64,000 nt of DNA from Tubulanus polymorphus (lineage: Eukaryota > Nemertea > Palaeonemertea > Tubulaniformes > Tubulanidae). Both the position numbers and the translations under genes were made by a program. The notes under the pieces are model-generated. The model had not been told where the DNA came from and did no database searches. It saw only the letters and a list, made by a program, of their open reading frames with translations. The stretch spans positions 21,325,307 through 21,389,306 of the forward strand of contig NC_134031.1 of assembly GCF_964204645.1 (NCBI RefSeq), given 5' to 3'. How positions within the stretch are numbered: position 1 is the stretch's first letter; each line of letters opens with the position of its first letter. Shown in pieces: positions 1 to 9,692 of the stretch.

Positions 1-1603
1 TAAGGCGTATTGAACTGATTTCAAATGGATAGGTGGAAAGATTAAGAATTTTCTGGCTATTTATGCTCCTGAAGATGATGGACTCGATCTGAAATGATAG
101 GTTAAGGTAAACTGAACTGATTTCGAGTAGATGGACTGAAAGATACAGATTTTTCTTGCAAAATAGGGTCCTAAAGATGATGAATTCTATCTTAATTGAT
201 GGGTTAGGGTGAACTGAACTGATTTCAAATAGATAGGTGGAAAGAATCAGAATTTTCTGGCTGCCTTTGGTTCTGACGATGATGGACTCAATCTGAAAAG
301 ATGGGCAAAGGCGTATTGAACTGATTTCAAATAGATAGGTGGAAAGATTAAGAATTTTCTGGCTATTTATGCTCCTGAAGATGATGGACTCGATCTGAAA
401 TGATAGGTTAAGGTAGACTGAACTGATTTCGAGTAGATGGACTGAAAGATACAGATTTTTCTTGCAAAAAAGGGTCCTAAAGATGATGAGTTCTATCTTA
501 ATTGATGGGTTAGGGTGTACTGAACTGATTTCAAATAGATAGGTGGAAAGATTAAGAATTTTCGGGCTATTTATGCTCCTGAAGATGATGGACTCGATCT
601 GAAATGATAGGGTAAGGTAAACTGAACTGATTTCGAATAGATGGACTGAAAGATACAGATTTTTCTTGCAAAATAGGGTCCTAAAGATGATGAATTCTAT
701 CTTAATTGATGGGTTAGGGTGTACTGAACTGATTTCAAATAGATAGGTTGAAAGAATCAGAATTTTCTGGCTGCTTTTGGTTCTGAAGATGATGGATTCA
801 ATCTGAAAAGATGTGTTAAGGCGTATTGAACTGATTTCAAATAGATAGGTGGAAAGATTAAGAATTTTCTGGCTATTTATGCTCCTGAAGATGATGGACT
901 CGATCTGAAATGATAGGTTAAGGTAGACTGAACTGATTTCGAGTAGATGGACTGAAAGATACAGATTTTTCTTGCAAAATAGGGTCCTAAAGATGATGAG
1001 TTCTATCTTAATTGATGGGTTAGGGTGTACTGAACTGATTTCAAATAGATAGGTGGAAAGAATCAGAATTTTCTGGCTGCCTTTGGTTCTGAAGATGATG
1101 GACTCAATCTGAAAAGATGGGCTAAGGCGTATTGAACTGATTTCAAATAGATAGGTGGAAAGATTAAGAATTTTCTGGCTATTTATGCTCCTGAAGATGA
1201 TGGACTCGATCTGAAATGATAGGTTAAGGTAGACTGAACTGATTTCGAGTAGATGGACTGAAAGATACAGATTTTTCTTGCAAAAAAGGGTCCTAAAGAT
1301 GATGAGTTCTATCTTAATTGATGGGTTAGGGTGTACTGAACTGATTTCAAATAGATAGGTGGAAAGATTAAGAATTTTCTGGCTATTTATGCTCCTGAAG
1401 ATAATGGACTCGATCTGAAATGATAGGTTAAGGTAAACTGAACTGATTTCGAGTAGATGGACTGAAAGATACAGATTTTTCTTGCAAAATAGGGTCCTAA
1501 AGATGATGAATTCTATCTTAATTGATGGGTTAGGGTGTACTGAACTGATTTCAAATAGATAGGTTGAAAGAATCAGAATTTTATGGCTGCTTTTGGTTCT
1601 GAA
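1..1603 (+). repeat. 102-bp satellite array, left part
   Basis: Tandem satellite with a 102-bp monomer in three classes. A carries 'ggctatttatgctcc', B carries 'cagatttttcttgcaaaa' and C carries 'cagaattttctggctgc'. All share 'actgatttc' and 'gatgatgga' cores. Monomers start at 1, 103, 205, 307 and so on with no length change. The order read here is ABC AB ABC ABC AB ABC. Private variants such as 'tgacgatgatgg' (near 270) and 'gatagggtaagg' (606) recur in the right array at 44423 and 48095, so both arrays belong to the same higher-order repeat and run in the same orientation. The array is open at the left window edge and stops at the gap in the middle of a C monomer. Confidence 0.97.
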
Positions 1604-1803
1604 NNNNNNNNNNNNNNNNNNNNNNNNNNNNNNNNNNNNNNNNNNNNNNNNNNNNNNNNNNNNNNNNNNNNNNNNNNNNNNNNNNNNNNNNNNNNNNNNN
1701 NNNNNNNNNNNNNNNNNNNNNNNNNNNNNNNNNNNNNNNNNNNNNNNNNNNNNNNNNNNNNNNNNNNNNNNNNNNNNNNNNNNNNNNNNNNNNNNNNNNN
1801 NNN
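1604..1803. other. assembly gap of exactly 200 N
   Basis: Run of 200 N, a placeholder length, so the true distance between the satellite and the Polinton sequence is unknown. The satellite ends here at '...ggttctgaa', and the next satellite base in the family consensus is found at 34711. Confidence 0.99.
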
Positions 1804-1829
1804 TAATTTAAATTTATAATAATTATTAT

Positions 1830-1878
1830 AAAACTAATTTATATATCTATGTAGTACATAGATATATAATTTAGTTTT
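1830..1878. repeat. AT-rich palindrome
   Basis: Arms 1830-1853 and 1855-1878 are reverse complements with one mismatch around a single-base centre. It lies in the 310-bp AT-rich stretch downstream of the ATPase gene, where no gene is seen. Its outer sequence (aatttatatatctat) is shared with the hairpin at 1998-2086. It could be a 3'-end or structural element; its function is unknown. Confidence 0.8.
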
Positions 1879-1997
1879 TATAAAAATTAAAAACATAAAA
1901 TTATTAATCTAAGTATAGAAATAGTTATAATATAATCTATTTTTATTATTATTAAGAGAAAACATATAATTTATTCATTTTTATATAATTCATTTAA

Positions 1998-2086
1998 TAA
2001 TTTATATATCTATATACTAGACGTACGTAAGAATCTAAGAATCTTACTTTCTTACTCGTACGTCTAGTATATAGATATATAAATTA
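1998..2086. repeat. perfect 30-bp inverted repeat (hairpin) behind the ATPase gene
   Basis: Arms 1998-2027 and 2057-2086 are perfect reverse complements, with ACGTACG at the inner end. The 29-nt spacer contains a further small stem (gtaaga/tcttac). It ends 29 bp from the ATPase stop codon at 2116. A termination or 3'-processing structure is possible, but this is inference. Confidence 0.85.
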
Positions 2087-2115
2087 GTTTCTATAATATT
2101 CCAAATTATAAATAG

Positions 2116-2727
2116 TTATTTTATAAATTTATATTCATATGGAAATTGTAATCTCAGTAATAATTTTGAACCTTTATTATTCATTAATTTATTCATATAT
2201 TCATCATGTAATTCAGTAGGTATAATTTGATTTTCTTCCAATGATTGTTGCATAGATTTTTTATCTTTGTTATAAAATAAAACTAGAAATCTTATATTCT
2301 CCCTAAAGTCTTTAACAATTGAATTATATTTTTGATTTAAAACCCATGTTGTTATCCTAAAATGTCTCCCAGAGAAAGCTAGATAACACAACTCTTTTTC
2401 TCTCACTTTTGAATCATGTAAATTAGCGCAATCATCTATAATGAATAATTTATTTGATCCTTTATAAGTATCAATTGCTATTTTTATACAATTATCTAAA
2501 TTTTCTTTTACTATTTTAGGATCTAATATAATAAACTTTTTCATCTTAACTATATCTCTATTATATGTTTTATTCATTTCATAAGTAGGACAGAATAATA
2601 TTATATTATCAAAATGATTCTTATAAATAGTTTCTAACAAGTCTAATATGAAATGTGTTTTACCACAATTGGTTACTCCAGTAACTAACCTATTATGCGG
2701 TTCAAATATAAATAAATCTTTATTCAT
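2116..2727 (-). CDS. Polinton A32-like packaging ATPase
   Basis: A 203-residue protein with a P-loop GVTNCGKT at residues 17-24 and a Walker B segment LFIIDD at 94-99. This is the layout of the FtsK/HerA-type, poxvirus A32-like ATPases that Polintons encode and that are thought to pump the element's DNA into capsids. The length is near that expected for the short Polinton version and no stop or frameshift is seen. The start is the ATG at 2727, which overlaps the last 8 bases of the integrase ORF (ATGAATAA), a compact virus-like arrangement. The integrase directly upstream on the same strand supports the assignment. Base composition is very AT-rich compared with the repeats at 5945-13480. Confidence 0.9.
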   Translation of the reverse strand: MNKDLFIFEPHNRLVTGVTNCGKTHFILDLLETIYKNHFDNIILFCPTYEMNKTYNRDIVKMKKFIILDPKIVKENLDNCIKIAIDTYKGSNKLFIIDDCANLHDSKVREKELCYLAFSGRHFRITTWVLNQKYNSIVKDFRENIRFLVLFYNKDKKSMQQSLEENQIIPTELHDEYMNKLMNNKGSKLLLRLQFPYEYKFIK

Positions 2728-3832
2728 TTATTCTTTTAATTTTACTAGATAAAATCCATTCATCAAATTTATCATCATATCCTTTATATTTCACCAAAGA
2801 ATACTTTTTTCCTTTAAGAGTTTTTGTTTTCAATACTTTTTCTATTTTGTATTCTATTTCATCTGAATTTGGTACAAGTGATAATTCTTGTTCATAGAAA
2901 TAACCTAATATTTCTTCATCTTTTAAATCTTCTAATTTATAAACAAATGGTTTAGTTAATATTATCTTTTTAATCTTGAATATTTCTTCTGTAAAATTTG
3001 GGGTATAACCTTTATAAAATGTTTTTCGATATTTAGATATTCTAACGTGTTGTCCTATTTTAAATTTTGGTTCACCGAAATCATGTGTAACAAACGCTCC
3101 ATATAAATTATTCCAAACTATTTCTGAATTATCTTCTTTTCTAGCTTGTATAGGTTTCATATTTATAGAACTATGTTTAGAATTATTATAACCTTTCACT
3201 AAATCATCTAACACATCGATATATTTATATGTTTCATTAGCAGTAAAATATTTCCACATTCTAGTTTTCAATGTTTTATTAAATCTTTCTATAATAGATG
3301 CTTTTTTATCTGAATGTGTTGAAAAATATTCTACATCGTTATCAGATAATACTTTTTTAAAATGTTTGTTATAAAATTCCTTACCTTCATCAAATTGTAT
3401 CTTATCTGGAATATCTTCTTTAAATATAGATTTAAAAGCATTTGTTACTTCTATTCCAGTTTTATTTTTGATTGGAATTGACCATGCGTATCTACTGAAT
3501 ATGTCTATAACATTTAATATCCAGAAATATCCTTTGTTGTATTCCTCTAAGTTCTTCATATCAATTAAATCTGCTTGCCATTGTTGATCAATATATGAAA
3601 CCATAACTTTTCTTGTTAAATAAGTTTTATCCATTTTCTTGTGGATTTGATATGTTGGTTGATTTTGTAACCATGATTTCAATTCACAATATTTTATATT
3701 ACCGTGTGGGTGCCGTATGGCGCCATTTTCATTATCAGATTTAATTTTATTCCATAATTCTGAAACGTTAGAATATGATACTTCACTTTCTGGGTTATAA
3801 TATAACTCTCTTAAATATTGTTCTTTTTTCAT
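2720..3832 (-). CDS. Polinton retrovirus-like integrase with C-terminal chromodomain
   Basis: A 370-residue DDE integrase that would join the Polinton ends to host DNA. Catalytic candidates are D88 (in WQADLIDM), D148 (in IQFDEGKEFYN) and E182 (in ASIIERFNKTLK). A chromodomain lies at about residues 323-365 (EKVL, LVKYKGYDDKFDEW). It may direct insertion to particular chromatin, as in other chromodomain integrases. The ORF is uninterrupted from the ATG at 3832. A small membrane-protein relic ends 6 bp upstream and the ATPase overlaps its 3' end by 8 bp, so the cluster is tightly packed. Ginger-type transposases are related, but the adjacent A32-like ATPase favours Polinton. Confidence 0.93.
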   Translation of the reverse strand: MKKEQYLRELYYNPESEVSYSNVSELWNKIKSDNENGAIRHPHGNIKYCELKSWLQNQPTYQIHKKMDKTYLTRKVMVSYIDQQWQADLIDMKNLEEYNKGYFWILNVIDIFSRYAWSIPIKNKTGIEVTNAFKSIFKEDIPDKIQFDEGKEFYNKHFKKVLSDNDVEYFSTHSDKKASIIERFNKTLKTRMWKYFTANETYKYIDVLDDLVKGYNNSKHSSINMKPIQARKEDNSEIVWNNLYGAFVTHDFGEPKFKIGQHVRISKYRKTFYKGYTPNFTEEIFKIKKIILTKPFVYKLEDLKDEEILGYFYEQELSLVPNSDEIEYKIEKVLKTKTLKGKKYSLVKYKGYDDKFDEWILSSKIKRINE

Positions 3833-3838
3833 CTTATT

Positions 3839-4139
3839 TTAATCCATTAATAATAATTTAGATTTAGTTTCAATGGCTTTATGATTTGACTTTTTTTCTG
3901 GTATGATAGGTTTATTATTATTGGAATCATGTTTATCATCAGATTTGAATTTTGATTTATATATTACACCGGATAATATAATAACTGTTACTTATCCAAT
4001 TGTAATATATAATTTATAATTACTTCCAGCATTCGAAGAATCAGATGGATTATTATTTGAATCAATATCAGATAATTTCTGTGATTCATTTATATCAGTT
4101 AATTTCTTTTTCTTAGCTTTTTTTAATTCTGAAGATCTT
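3839..4139 (-). pseudogene. lysine-rich, single-membrane-span Polinton protein, C-terminal relic
   Basis: Reading this strand gives a lysine-rich stretch (KKAKKKK), a serine/asparagine linker, a hydrophobic segment of about 20 residues (VTVIILSGVIY) and a basic tail ending at the stop at 3839-3841. An in-frame TAA at 3992-3994 interrupts the membrane segment. The reading frame differs from the neighbouring 4123-4482 ORF. I infer that a deletion fused and frameshifted what was either one protein or two adjacent ones; the right-hand copy at 34081 runs into the gap before this part, so this cannot be settled here. Function unknown. Confidence 0.55.
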
Positions 4140-4482
4140 TTAAGTTAAATAACTTAGAATAACATTTGACAATACCATCTGAAATAGAATCATTTATTCG
4201 GGCTAATCTTGCCTCTTCATAAATCTTAAAATATTTTATTTCTTTATCTGGTTTCATAGCATCTAATTCTTGAAAAGTAATAATTCTATTTAAAAACTCT
4301 TTAGTTTTTCCACCGGCAATCAATAGTTCTAGATGATGCTTACAATATAAATAGTATTCATAATCTATATTACAATTAACTTGAGCACAATTAGTTACAA
4401 CTGTATCTTTATTATCACTTATACCCAAATCATCTAATGTCTTTTCAATATCAATACTATTCTTATTAGATTTCTTTGACAT
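4123..4482 (-). pseudogene. truncated copy of unknown Polinton protein (N-terminal part)
   Basis: 119 residues from the ATG at 4482. The first 110 or so are nearly identical to the N-terminus of the ORF at 34081 on the other strand: acidic start, a cysteine/tyrosine segment near residues 32-47, then a helical EEARLARIND segment. After 'KCYSKL' the two copies diverge. The right copy continues for more than 25 residues to the gap, whereas this one ends within nine residues. This looks like an internal deletion. I do not recognise the family; its place between the HNH endonuclease and the integrase repeats in both copies, so it belongs to the element. Confidence 0.65.
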
Positions 4483-4786
4483 TTATATTAGAGAAAAAAA
4501 GCAAAAAAAGATATTATAAGTATTCTTCAAATGATACTAGCTAGTTAAAGCTAAAGAATTCTAGTATTGACTACTGATACTAGCTATTTGAATTTAAAGA
4601 ATTTCTATTTGAATCTATTCAAAATATAAAGTATTCTCTTTTTGAAAAGAAAATATTAAAAATATAATAGAATTCACTAGCTAGTTGAAGTTATTGTTTT
4701 TTTATTATATTTTATTTAAATTCTATTTGATATCTCACTACTATTGTCTATCTATTAGGAGCAGTAATTATAACTGTCCAGATAAG
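4483..4786 (-). promoter_or_regulatory. AT-rich intergenic region with repeated ACTAGCTAG motifs
   Basis: The spacer between the HNH relic and the next gene holds repeated 'actagctagtt' or 'actagctattt' words (near 4539, 4589 and 4677) and short tails such as 'aaagaatt'. The corresponding right-hand spacer (33875-34080) keeps only one such word, so the left copy has an extra repeat-bearing segment of about 80 bp. Promoter function is a guess from position. Confidence 0.4.
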
Positions 4787-5465
4787 TCATTTCGGATCCT
4801 TGATATCAAATTCCTCAACATATTGTTCACTATTTGGATCATTGTTCCATTGATCAATAAATTTCTTTGCCTTTGTTAACTGTTCTAAATATAACTGTAA
4901 ATCTAGTTTATTAGATTTGATTTGATTTTCCTTCTTTTCTAAAGGTCTTAAATTTTTCCAACCCCAAATAAGTTTTTTATTGTATTCATCATTCATGTTA
5001 AATTTAGATATTGGTAACACGTGATCAATATGGTAATAATCCCCATAATTATCTATATTCATTTTATCATCGAATTGAAATATAATCCACGATTTGAGAA
5101 ATTCATCTGAACAACCCAATAAATTAGATAGTGTTTCTGAATGTGTTTCGTTGTTGAATAATTGTGTTAATCTAGATCTTAAGCATTGTTTCAATCTAAA
5201 ATTAAGATCTGTTTGATATCTTACCCTCATATATTCTGCCATATAATAATTATAATGTTCTATATTATCTTCTCGATATTGTTTGGTATATAGTTTAAAA
5301 CAAGTTTTACAGCAATATTGAAAACCATCTTTGCTAATCTTACGCTTATTAAATTCTGTTATAGCTAATTTATTTAATTCACATTTAGAACACTTCTTGT
5401 ATTATATATTTATGACGCCAGTGTTATTTGGTAATATTGATAGTTTGTGGTTGTTCTGATTCCAT
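4787..5465 (-). pseudogene. HNH endonuclease, broken left copy
   Basis: Inverted copy of the intact gene at 33203-33874. The ATG lies at 5463-5465. A one-base insertion soon after the start gives an early stop, and a second stop lies just before the first CxxC pair. From the internal ATG at 5242 the frame is open for 151 residues and keeps the HNH core (YHIDHVLPISKF, then NLRPLEKKEN). The C-terminal tail differs from that of the right copy. The N-terminal zinc-binding part could not be translated in frame, so this is treated as a pseudogene. Confidence 0.75.
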
Positions 5466-5754
5466 TTATTATACATATTTTTTTACTTAATTGATTTTAG
5501 AAGTTCAATGATTTATATATGCATTATTTCAATCACACTTTACTAACACTTTTAATGTTTAAAAATCTAACTCATACAAATATGAATATTGAAATAATGT
5601 TTAAAATATATCTATCTATCTATTCTATAAGAGCTCGTTAATTACTCGTTACTTTTTTACTAACACTTTACTCACACTTTTATATTGAATAATCTATCAA
5701 TTTATATGTTATTCATGTAAATTATGTTTATATATATATATATGAATATTCTAA

Positions 5755-5945
5755 GAGTAATAGGGGTAATGGGCTTTCAGGTTAAAGGTTGAAGGGGCGA
5801 GTGAGTAAAAAATGAAAATAACAATAATTTACAGTTGAATTAGGAGTGTGCGCGACTAATTCAACTGTAAATTATAGTTATTTTCATTTTTTTACGAGCT
5901 CGACCCTTCGACCTTTGATCTGAAAGCCCATTACCCCTATTACTC
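5755..5945. repeat. terminal palindrome of left Polinton end
   Basis: A foldback of about 190 bp. The outer arms begin GAGTAATAGGGGTAATGGGC and end with its reverse complement. The inner arms 5824-5843 and 5856-5875 are a perfect 20-bp stem around a 12-nt spacer. The first part of the outer arm is shared with the palindrome at 31353-31741, while the centres are unrelated. On the left side it continues into sequence common to both Polinton ends; on the right side it abuts unrelated sequence, so it marks the element terminus. Polinton termini are described as beginning 5'-AG, which fits. Confidence 0.8.
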
Positions 5946-5967
5946 ATAGGCATGGTAGGCTTGTCGT

Positions 5968-6445
5968 ACTCACTTAATACCCGGTACCTAAAACGCTGTT
6001 GTTACCTGTACGTGACTGTACGGTGATTTCTACAGGTTAGCCGTATGTGAGTATGTTGACGCTCAGACTTGCAATATTGGGATTCGAAACCAAACGGAAA
6101 AAAAATCCAGTTGTAGTCCAGTGATTTACCCACTGTGCCACAGAACGTAACTGCAGGGTCGATGAAATTTGATATAAAAATAGCCTAGCATCACCTAACC
6201 CAAACTCTATTCTTTCACGCATGCACGTTTGCAGATTATAGGAACTCACTTACGGCCTTTTTAGGGAACTCACGTACGGTTAACCTGTGGATATCACCAT
6301 ACCGTCACGTACGGGTAACAACTTCGTACTTAAGAAATGGTATTGGCTACTAGGAACTCACGTACGGCGTTAGTAGGGAACTTACGTACGGTTAACCTGT
6401 GGAGATCACCATACAGTCACGTACGAGTAACAACTACGTACTTAC
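5968..6445. repeat. foldback of CACGTACGG-rich repeats
   Basis: The motif 'gtgactgtacggtgatttctacaggttag' at about 6012-6042 is the inverted form of 'aacctgtgg...atcaccatac(a/c)gtcacgtac' found in direct orientation near 6282 and 6395. Two direct units of about 115 bp ('ggaactcacgtacgg' to 'ggtattggctacta') therefore face an inverted one across the SINE head. The same arrangement recurs near 27435-28110. Confidence 0.65.
6045..6152 (-). repeat. tRNA-derived SINE head
   Basis: On the minus strand there is an A-box-like TGGCACAGTGG (within 6118-6140) and a B box GGTTTCGAATCCC (6079-6091), the split RNA polymerase III promoter of tRNA-derived SINEs. A short T-rich insert lies between the boxes. 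I see no complete tRNA cloverleaf, so it is not called a functional tRNA. Three tandem copies of the same unit lie at 27484-27800. Confidence 0.7.
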
Positions 6446-8353
6446 TGGTATTGGCTACTATATAATAGGCCTATATACAAATAGATACAAGTACTGCGGT
6501 AGGCTTTCGTAGCTTTCACACTTCACAACCGAACCAACTGACCAACCAGTATATTTATTCCCAGTACGCACCAACCGGCACAGGCCTAACACTGTTTGTC
6601 AACTGTGTGTACCGTAGTAGGCTTTCGATAATCACCTGATACATTCGGTCGTTTGTTTTCTGAGCTCAGACCACTATTTCAAAATCTTCTATATCCTATA
6701 GTAAAAACAAGAAATTCGAGAGTTTAGTTCATATATAAGCGCGTAAATTCAGGGGAAATCCTGCTTATGGCTCATAGGCCAGCATCTTAGCTACGCATTG
6801 AAGTGGTTTTCGCCCCACATACCCAACCTACCTTTTGAAATAATCAAACCTTTAGAAAGGAGGGGTATCCCAGTACAGGTATGCCAGTACATCCGAGCCA
6901 AATATCTAAGGGAATCCCCCACCGTGTTTGGTACCCTCACTCAAAGCAAAAAAAGTCCAGGGAATCCCTTATTTCATCATCAATCTGTCTCTCAGGATCA
7001 ATGGATTTCATACATATAACCGAAATTCGTTACCTATCCCATTTGCAGAAATTATGGCAACATTTATGGGGGACCTCTTCTTCACTCTAGGTACTATTTT
7101 TGGGGTCCGGCCCTACGCATCTTCGAGCTACTAACCTAATTGTGGTCTGATGCCTTCTCTCTGAGACGAACGTAATTCTAGCAGCCCTCCGCGACTCAAC
7201 GGCCTTGATTTAAACTTGACCAATTCAAAATCTGTTTACTGACGCTTTTGGTTACATGAACTGATCAGCAATATACCTAAATGAAATAACCGGAATAACA
7301 AGAAATCAAAAATATTAAAGAGGTAACAAACAAATGCCCGTAAACCTGTCAGACACGCGAACGCCGGACTCGTAAACTCTTGGACTCGGACCCGCTGAGC
7401 AATAAATTCATAAAATTGACTTTGAAATTGATTGTGGAGAAGAGAGGGAATAATTCGATAGCTCTTCCTCATAAAGAAGAGAGAAATTTCGGAAAGAAAA
7501 CACAACATGGCTACTAATTGAACGGAGCCAAATTTCCGATGTTTACGGCTCGACAGTGCCTTTATAACGTGGATTTATCAAAATTCCCATGCAGTATCTG
7601 GAGATTGAAGTGAGCTGAAGGATATCATACGGATTGTATCGGTGATAGCGGTAAGGTAAGGAAGCCTTTACACTTTTAACAAAAACTGTGAGGAAAAGGG
7701 AAAATAAAAATAATAAATATAGCTGCAAAGCAGCGATAACGGGTTTCTGCCTTGCTGGATACAATGTCGTTCAAGGGTGCGTGCAAACATTTCACCGAAA
7801 GGAGCGCCACCTAGGGGTCAACTTATGACATGGATATGTTGACCCACAAGGGCTACTACGCGCAAAGTACCAAGTTTAAAGGAAATCGAGAATAGCGAAG
7901 ATACAGTATTTTTACTTTTCCCTAGTGACAGTTGTATGAACTAATTTTGGCGGTTTGCGTACTATACTTATGTATATGTACTCACACCAGGTTTTTGTTT
8001 AGGTCTATCATAAAATGACTGAATTACACGTAAGGAAACGGATGTTAGAATGGGTTTTCGAAATGTACGCGCCTTACTGGTTAGAATAGGAACTTATTAT
8101 GTGAGGGGTTCGTTGTATCTCATATCCAGGTATACGTGTATCAATTTTCATTAAATCCCTCTATCCGCTTAGTAGATATGAACAAAAATGTATTTCCAGC
8201 AAAATGTAGGTGGCGCTCCTGAAGAACCATATAAGTTACCTACTTAAACCATACATCACTTCAAGTGTCTTGAAAAGGGCTGCTTACCACACATTGCAAC
8301 CTCGATTCTGTCGCCAACGGTTAAGGACCTAGGACAAAAATCGTAGTTTTCAC

Positions 8354-8987
8354 AGTCCCCTGGTGGCAGTTGTATGAACTATTTATGCAGGATGGCATAT
8401 TACACACATGTCTTTGTACTTATATCAAGTTTTGTGATTTTCACAATAAACAGACCGCATTAAATGCGAAAAATGGATGCTGAAATCGATTTTTCAAAAT
8501 TTACGCCCCCTAGTGGTTAAAATGGGAACTAATCATATGAGGGTTTCGTTTCGTTTAGTAACCAGGTACATGTGTATCAATTTTTATAGAAATCCATTGA
8601 TACCCTTAGTCGATATAGATGAAAATGCATATTCTTATATGTGGCGCTACTGGCGAACCATATGAGCTACATAGTTATACCATACATCAATACAAGCGTC
8701 TTCCCAAGGGCTACTGGTCACTCGTTGCAACCACAATTCTATCTGCACCGGTTAAGGAGCTAGGAGCAAAAATCTCTTTGAAAAATTTGGGGTCCCATTT
8801 ATTTCGAGCCCGTAGAGCTCAAACCGTTAATTGCAGATAGGGCGTGCCACTGACTTTTTTAACCTCCTGGCTATTATGAACAACTTTCGGGCTCGGCCAA
8901 AGCTGAAAACTCAAAGACAAACATTTTTCTCACACAGTAACTTTTCGATGTCAGAATTTCAAAAGTAAAACGCCCCCTGGTAGGTGA
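8354..8987 (-). promoter_or_regulatory. CTCF-like motif cluster in unit 1
   Basis: CTCF-like cores (CCAC/CTAGGGGGCG read on the minus strand) occur at 8503-8519 (acgccccctagtggtta) and 8969-8987 (gccccctggtaggtg). A weaker one lies at 8354-8369 (agtcccctggtggcag) and a decayed counterpart at about 8069-8085. The consensus CCASYAGRKGGC is established for bilaterian CTCF. Whether this animal has CTCF, and whether it binds here, is not shown. Confidence 0.4.
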
Positions 8988-9596
8988 ACGGGGTCCCCAA
9001 TCAAAGATCCCTTCGACTTACCTCAAGGTACCTGTGTTCCTTACATCTCACGTAAGTTTGAAGTAAATCCGTTACTCAATAGTCTTGTTACTAGCCCAAT
9101 TCGAAGTATTAAAGCCTATATATGATGCTCTCTATCTTGTGTTGCCGAATTCGAAGCTATATATGATGCTCTCTTACTTGTGCATACGACACAAACAAGC
9201 TATAAAAATTCCTCAGTTGCGTTCAGTCGAGCAATGTCCTAATTCAACAATCGACTCTTAGAGGAGGTAAAAATATCACTACTGCTTATGTATTTACTAC
9301 AGATCTAGAACAACACAGCTCTATCAATATAAGGATACACACACAAACACACGTACTTAGGAGGCGCTGTGGGATAAGACACGTATATAATACATATACG
9401 TATATGGATACTGTTTGAATCGGGCTTAAATTTCGATGTTTAGAGGCTCACAGTGAGTAAACAGTGCAATTCTAATTATATCATATACAGTATTTGTCAA
9501 TGCAGCGTAGTACTTGTGATACAGAATGGTTTCACCGACAGTGAAAGTAAATTGCAGTTGTTTATATCCTTTCCGTAAGATCCAGTGTGAAAAAGA

Positions 9597-9598
<2 letters not shown>

Positions 9599-9642
<44 letters not shown>
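9599..9642. repeat. (TAA)n microsatellite
   Basis: About 14 uninterrupted TAA/AAT triplets directly before the hairpin cassette of unit 1. Equivalent tracts precede every 'agctgcaaagcagcg' junction in tandem position. Confidence 0.95.
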
Positions 9643-9658
9643 CAGCAGGAATACAATA

Positions 9659-9685
9659 GGGTTTCTGCAAAGGCAGCAGAAACCC
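9659..9685. repeat. junction hairpin cassette, unit 1/2
   Basis: Perfect 10-bp stem GGGTTTCTGC / GCAGAAACCC with a 7-nt loop. It is followed by TAA and the next unit's 'tatagctgcaaagcagcg', itself a GCTGC-AAA-GCAGC mini-hairpin. Confidence 0.85.
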
Positions 9686-9692
9686 TAAATAT

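Larger units (their letters stand above)
4123..5754 (-). repeat. left arm of long inverted repeat (Polinton end)
   Basis: This arm is the reverse-complement counterpart of 31742-34510, covering the unknown ORF, the HNH gene and an AT-rich gene-free tail (5466-5754) with shared strings such as 'attattcaatataaaag' and 'gtgttagtaaagtgtgatt'. The right arm contains an additional segment of about 1.27 kb (31906-33170). The two arms point away from each other, so they are two element ends rather than the two ends of one intact element lying between them. Confidence 0.85.
5945..7720. repeat. duplicated mosaic block, copy 1
   Basis: No gene is seen. The block starts at 'cataggcatggtagg' and corresponds in direct orientation to 27370-29345. 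It contains a tRNA-derived SINE head, a foldback of 'cacgtacgg' repeats, a diverged middle (about 6720-7160) and a 3' module 'cgatgtttacggctcgacagtg' (about 7538) leading to an A/TAA-rich tract and the first 'agctgcaaagcagcgataacggg' junction at 7721. The copy at 27370 differs by two extra SINE units and by a diverged middle. Confidence 0.8.
7721..9692 (+). repeat. tandem dispersed-repeat unit 1
   Basis: First of three head-to-tail units of 1.8-2.0 kb, each beginning 'agctgcaaagcagcgataacgggttt'. It contains two related subunits about 430 bp apart (near 8079 and 8505, 'ctagtggtta...ggaacta'), a 3' module 'cgatgtttagaggctcacagtg' (about 9437), a (TAA)n tract and a terminal hairpin. No coding sequence is seen. 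The architecture of tandem internal repeats, a microsatellite and a 3' hairpin resembles non-autonomous Helentron/HINE-type rolling-circle elements; that assignment is inference. Confidence 0.75.

Noticed and set aside
6045-6152. Functional tRNA gene
   Set aside because: A- and B-box matches are present, but a T-rich insert disrupts the anticodon and variable regions, and the same head recurs in tandem at 27484-27800, as expected for a SINE.
7236-7508. 90-residue minus-strand frame also present at 28888-29160
   Set aside because: The similarity follows from the duplicated DNA block. No start context, domain or codon-level conservation supports a gene.
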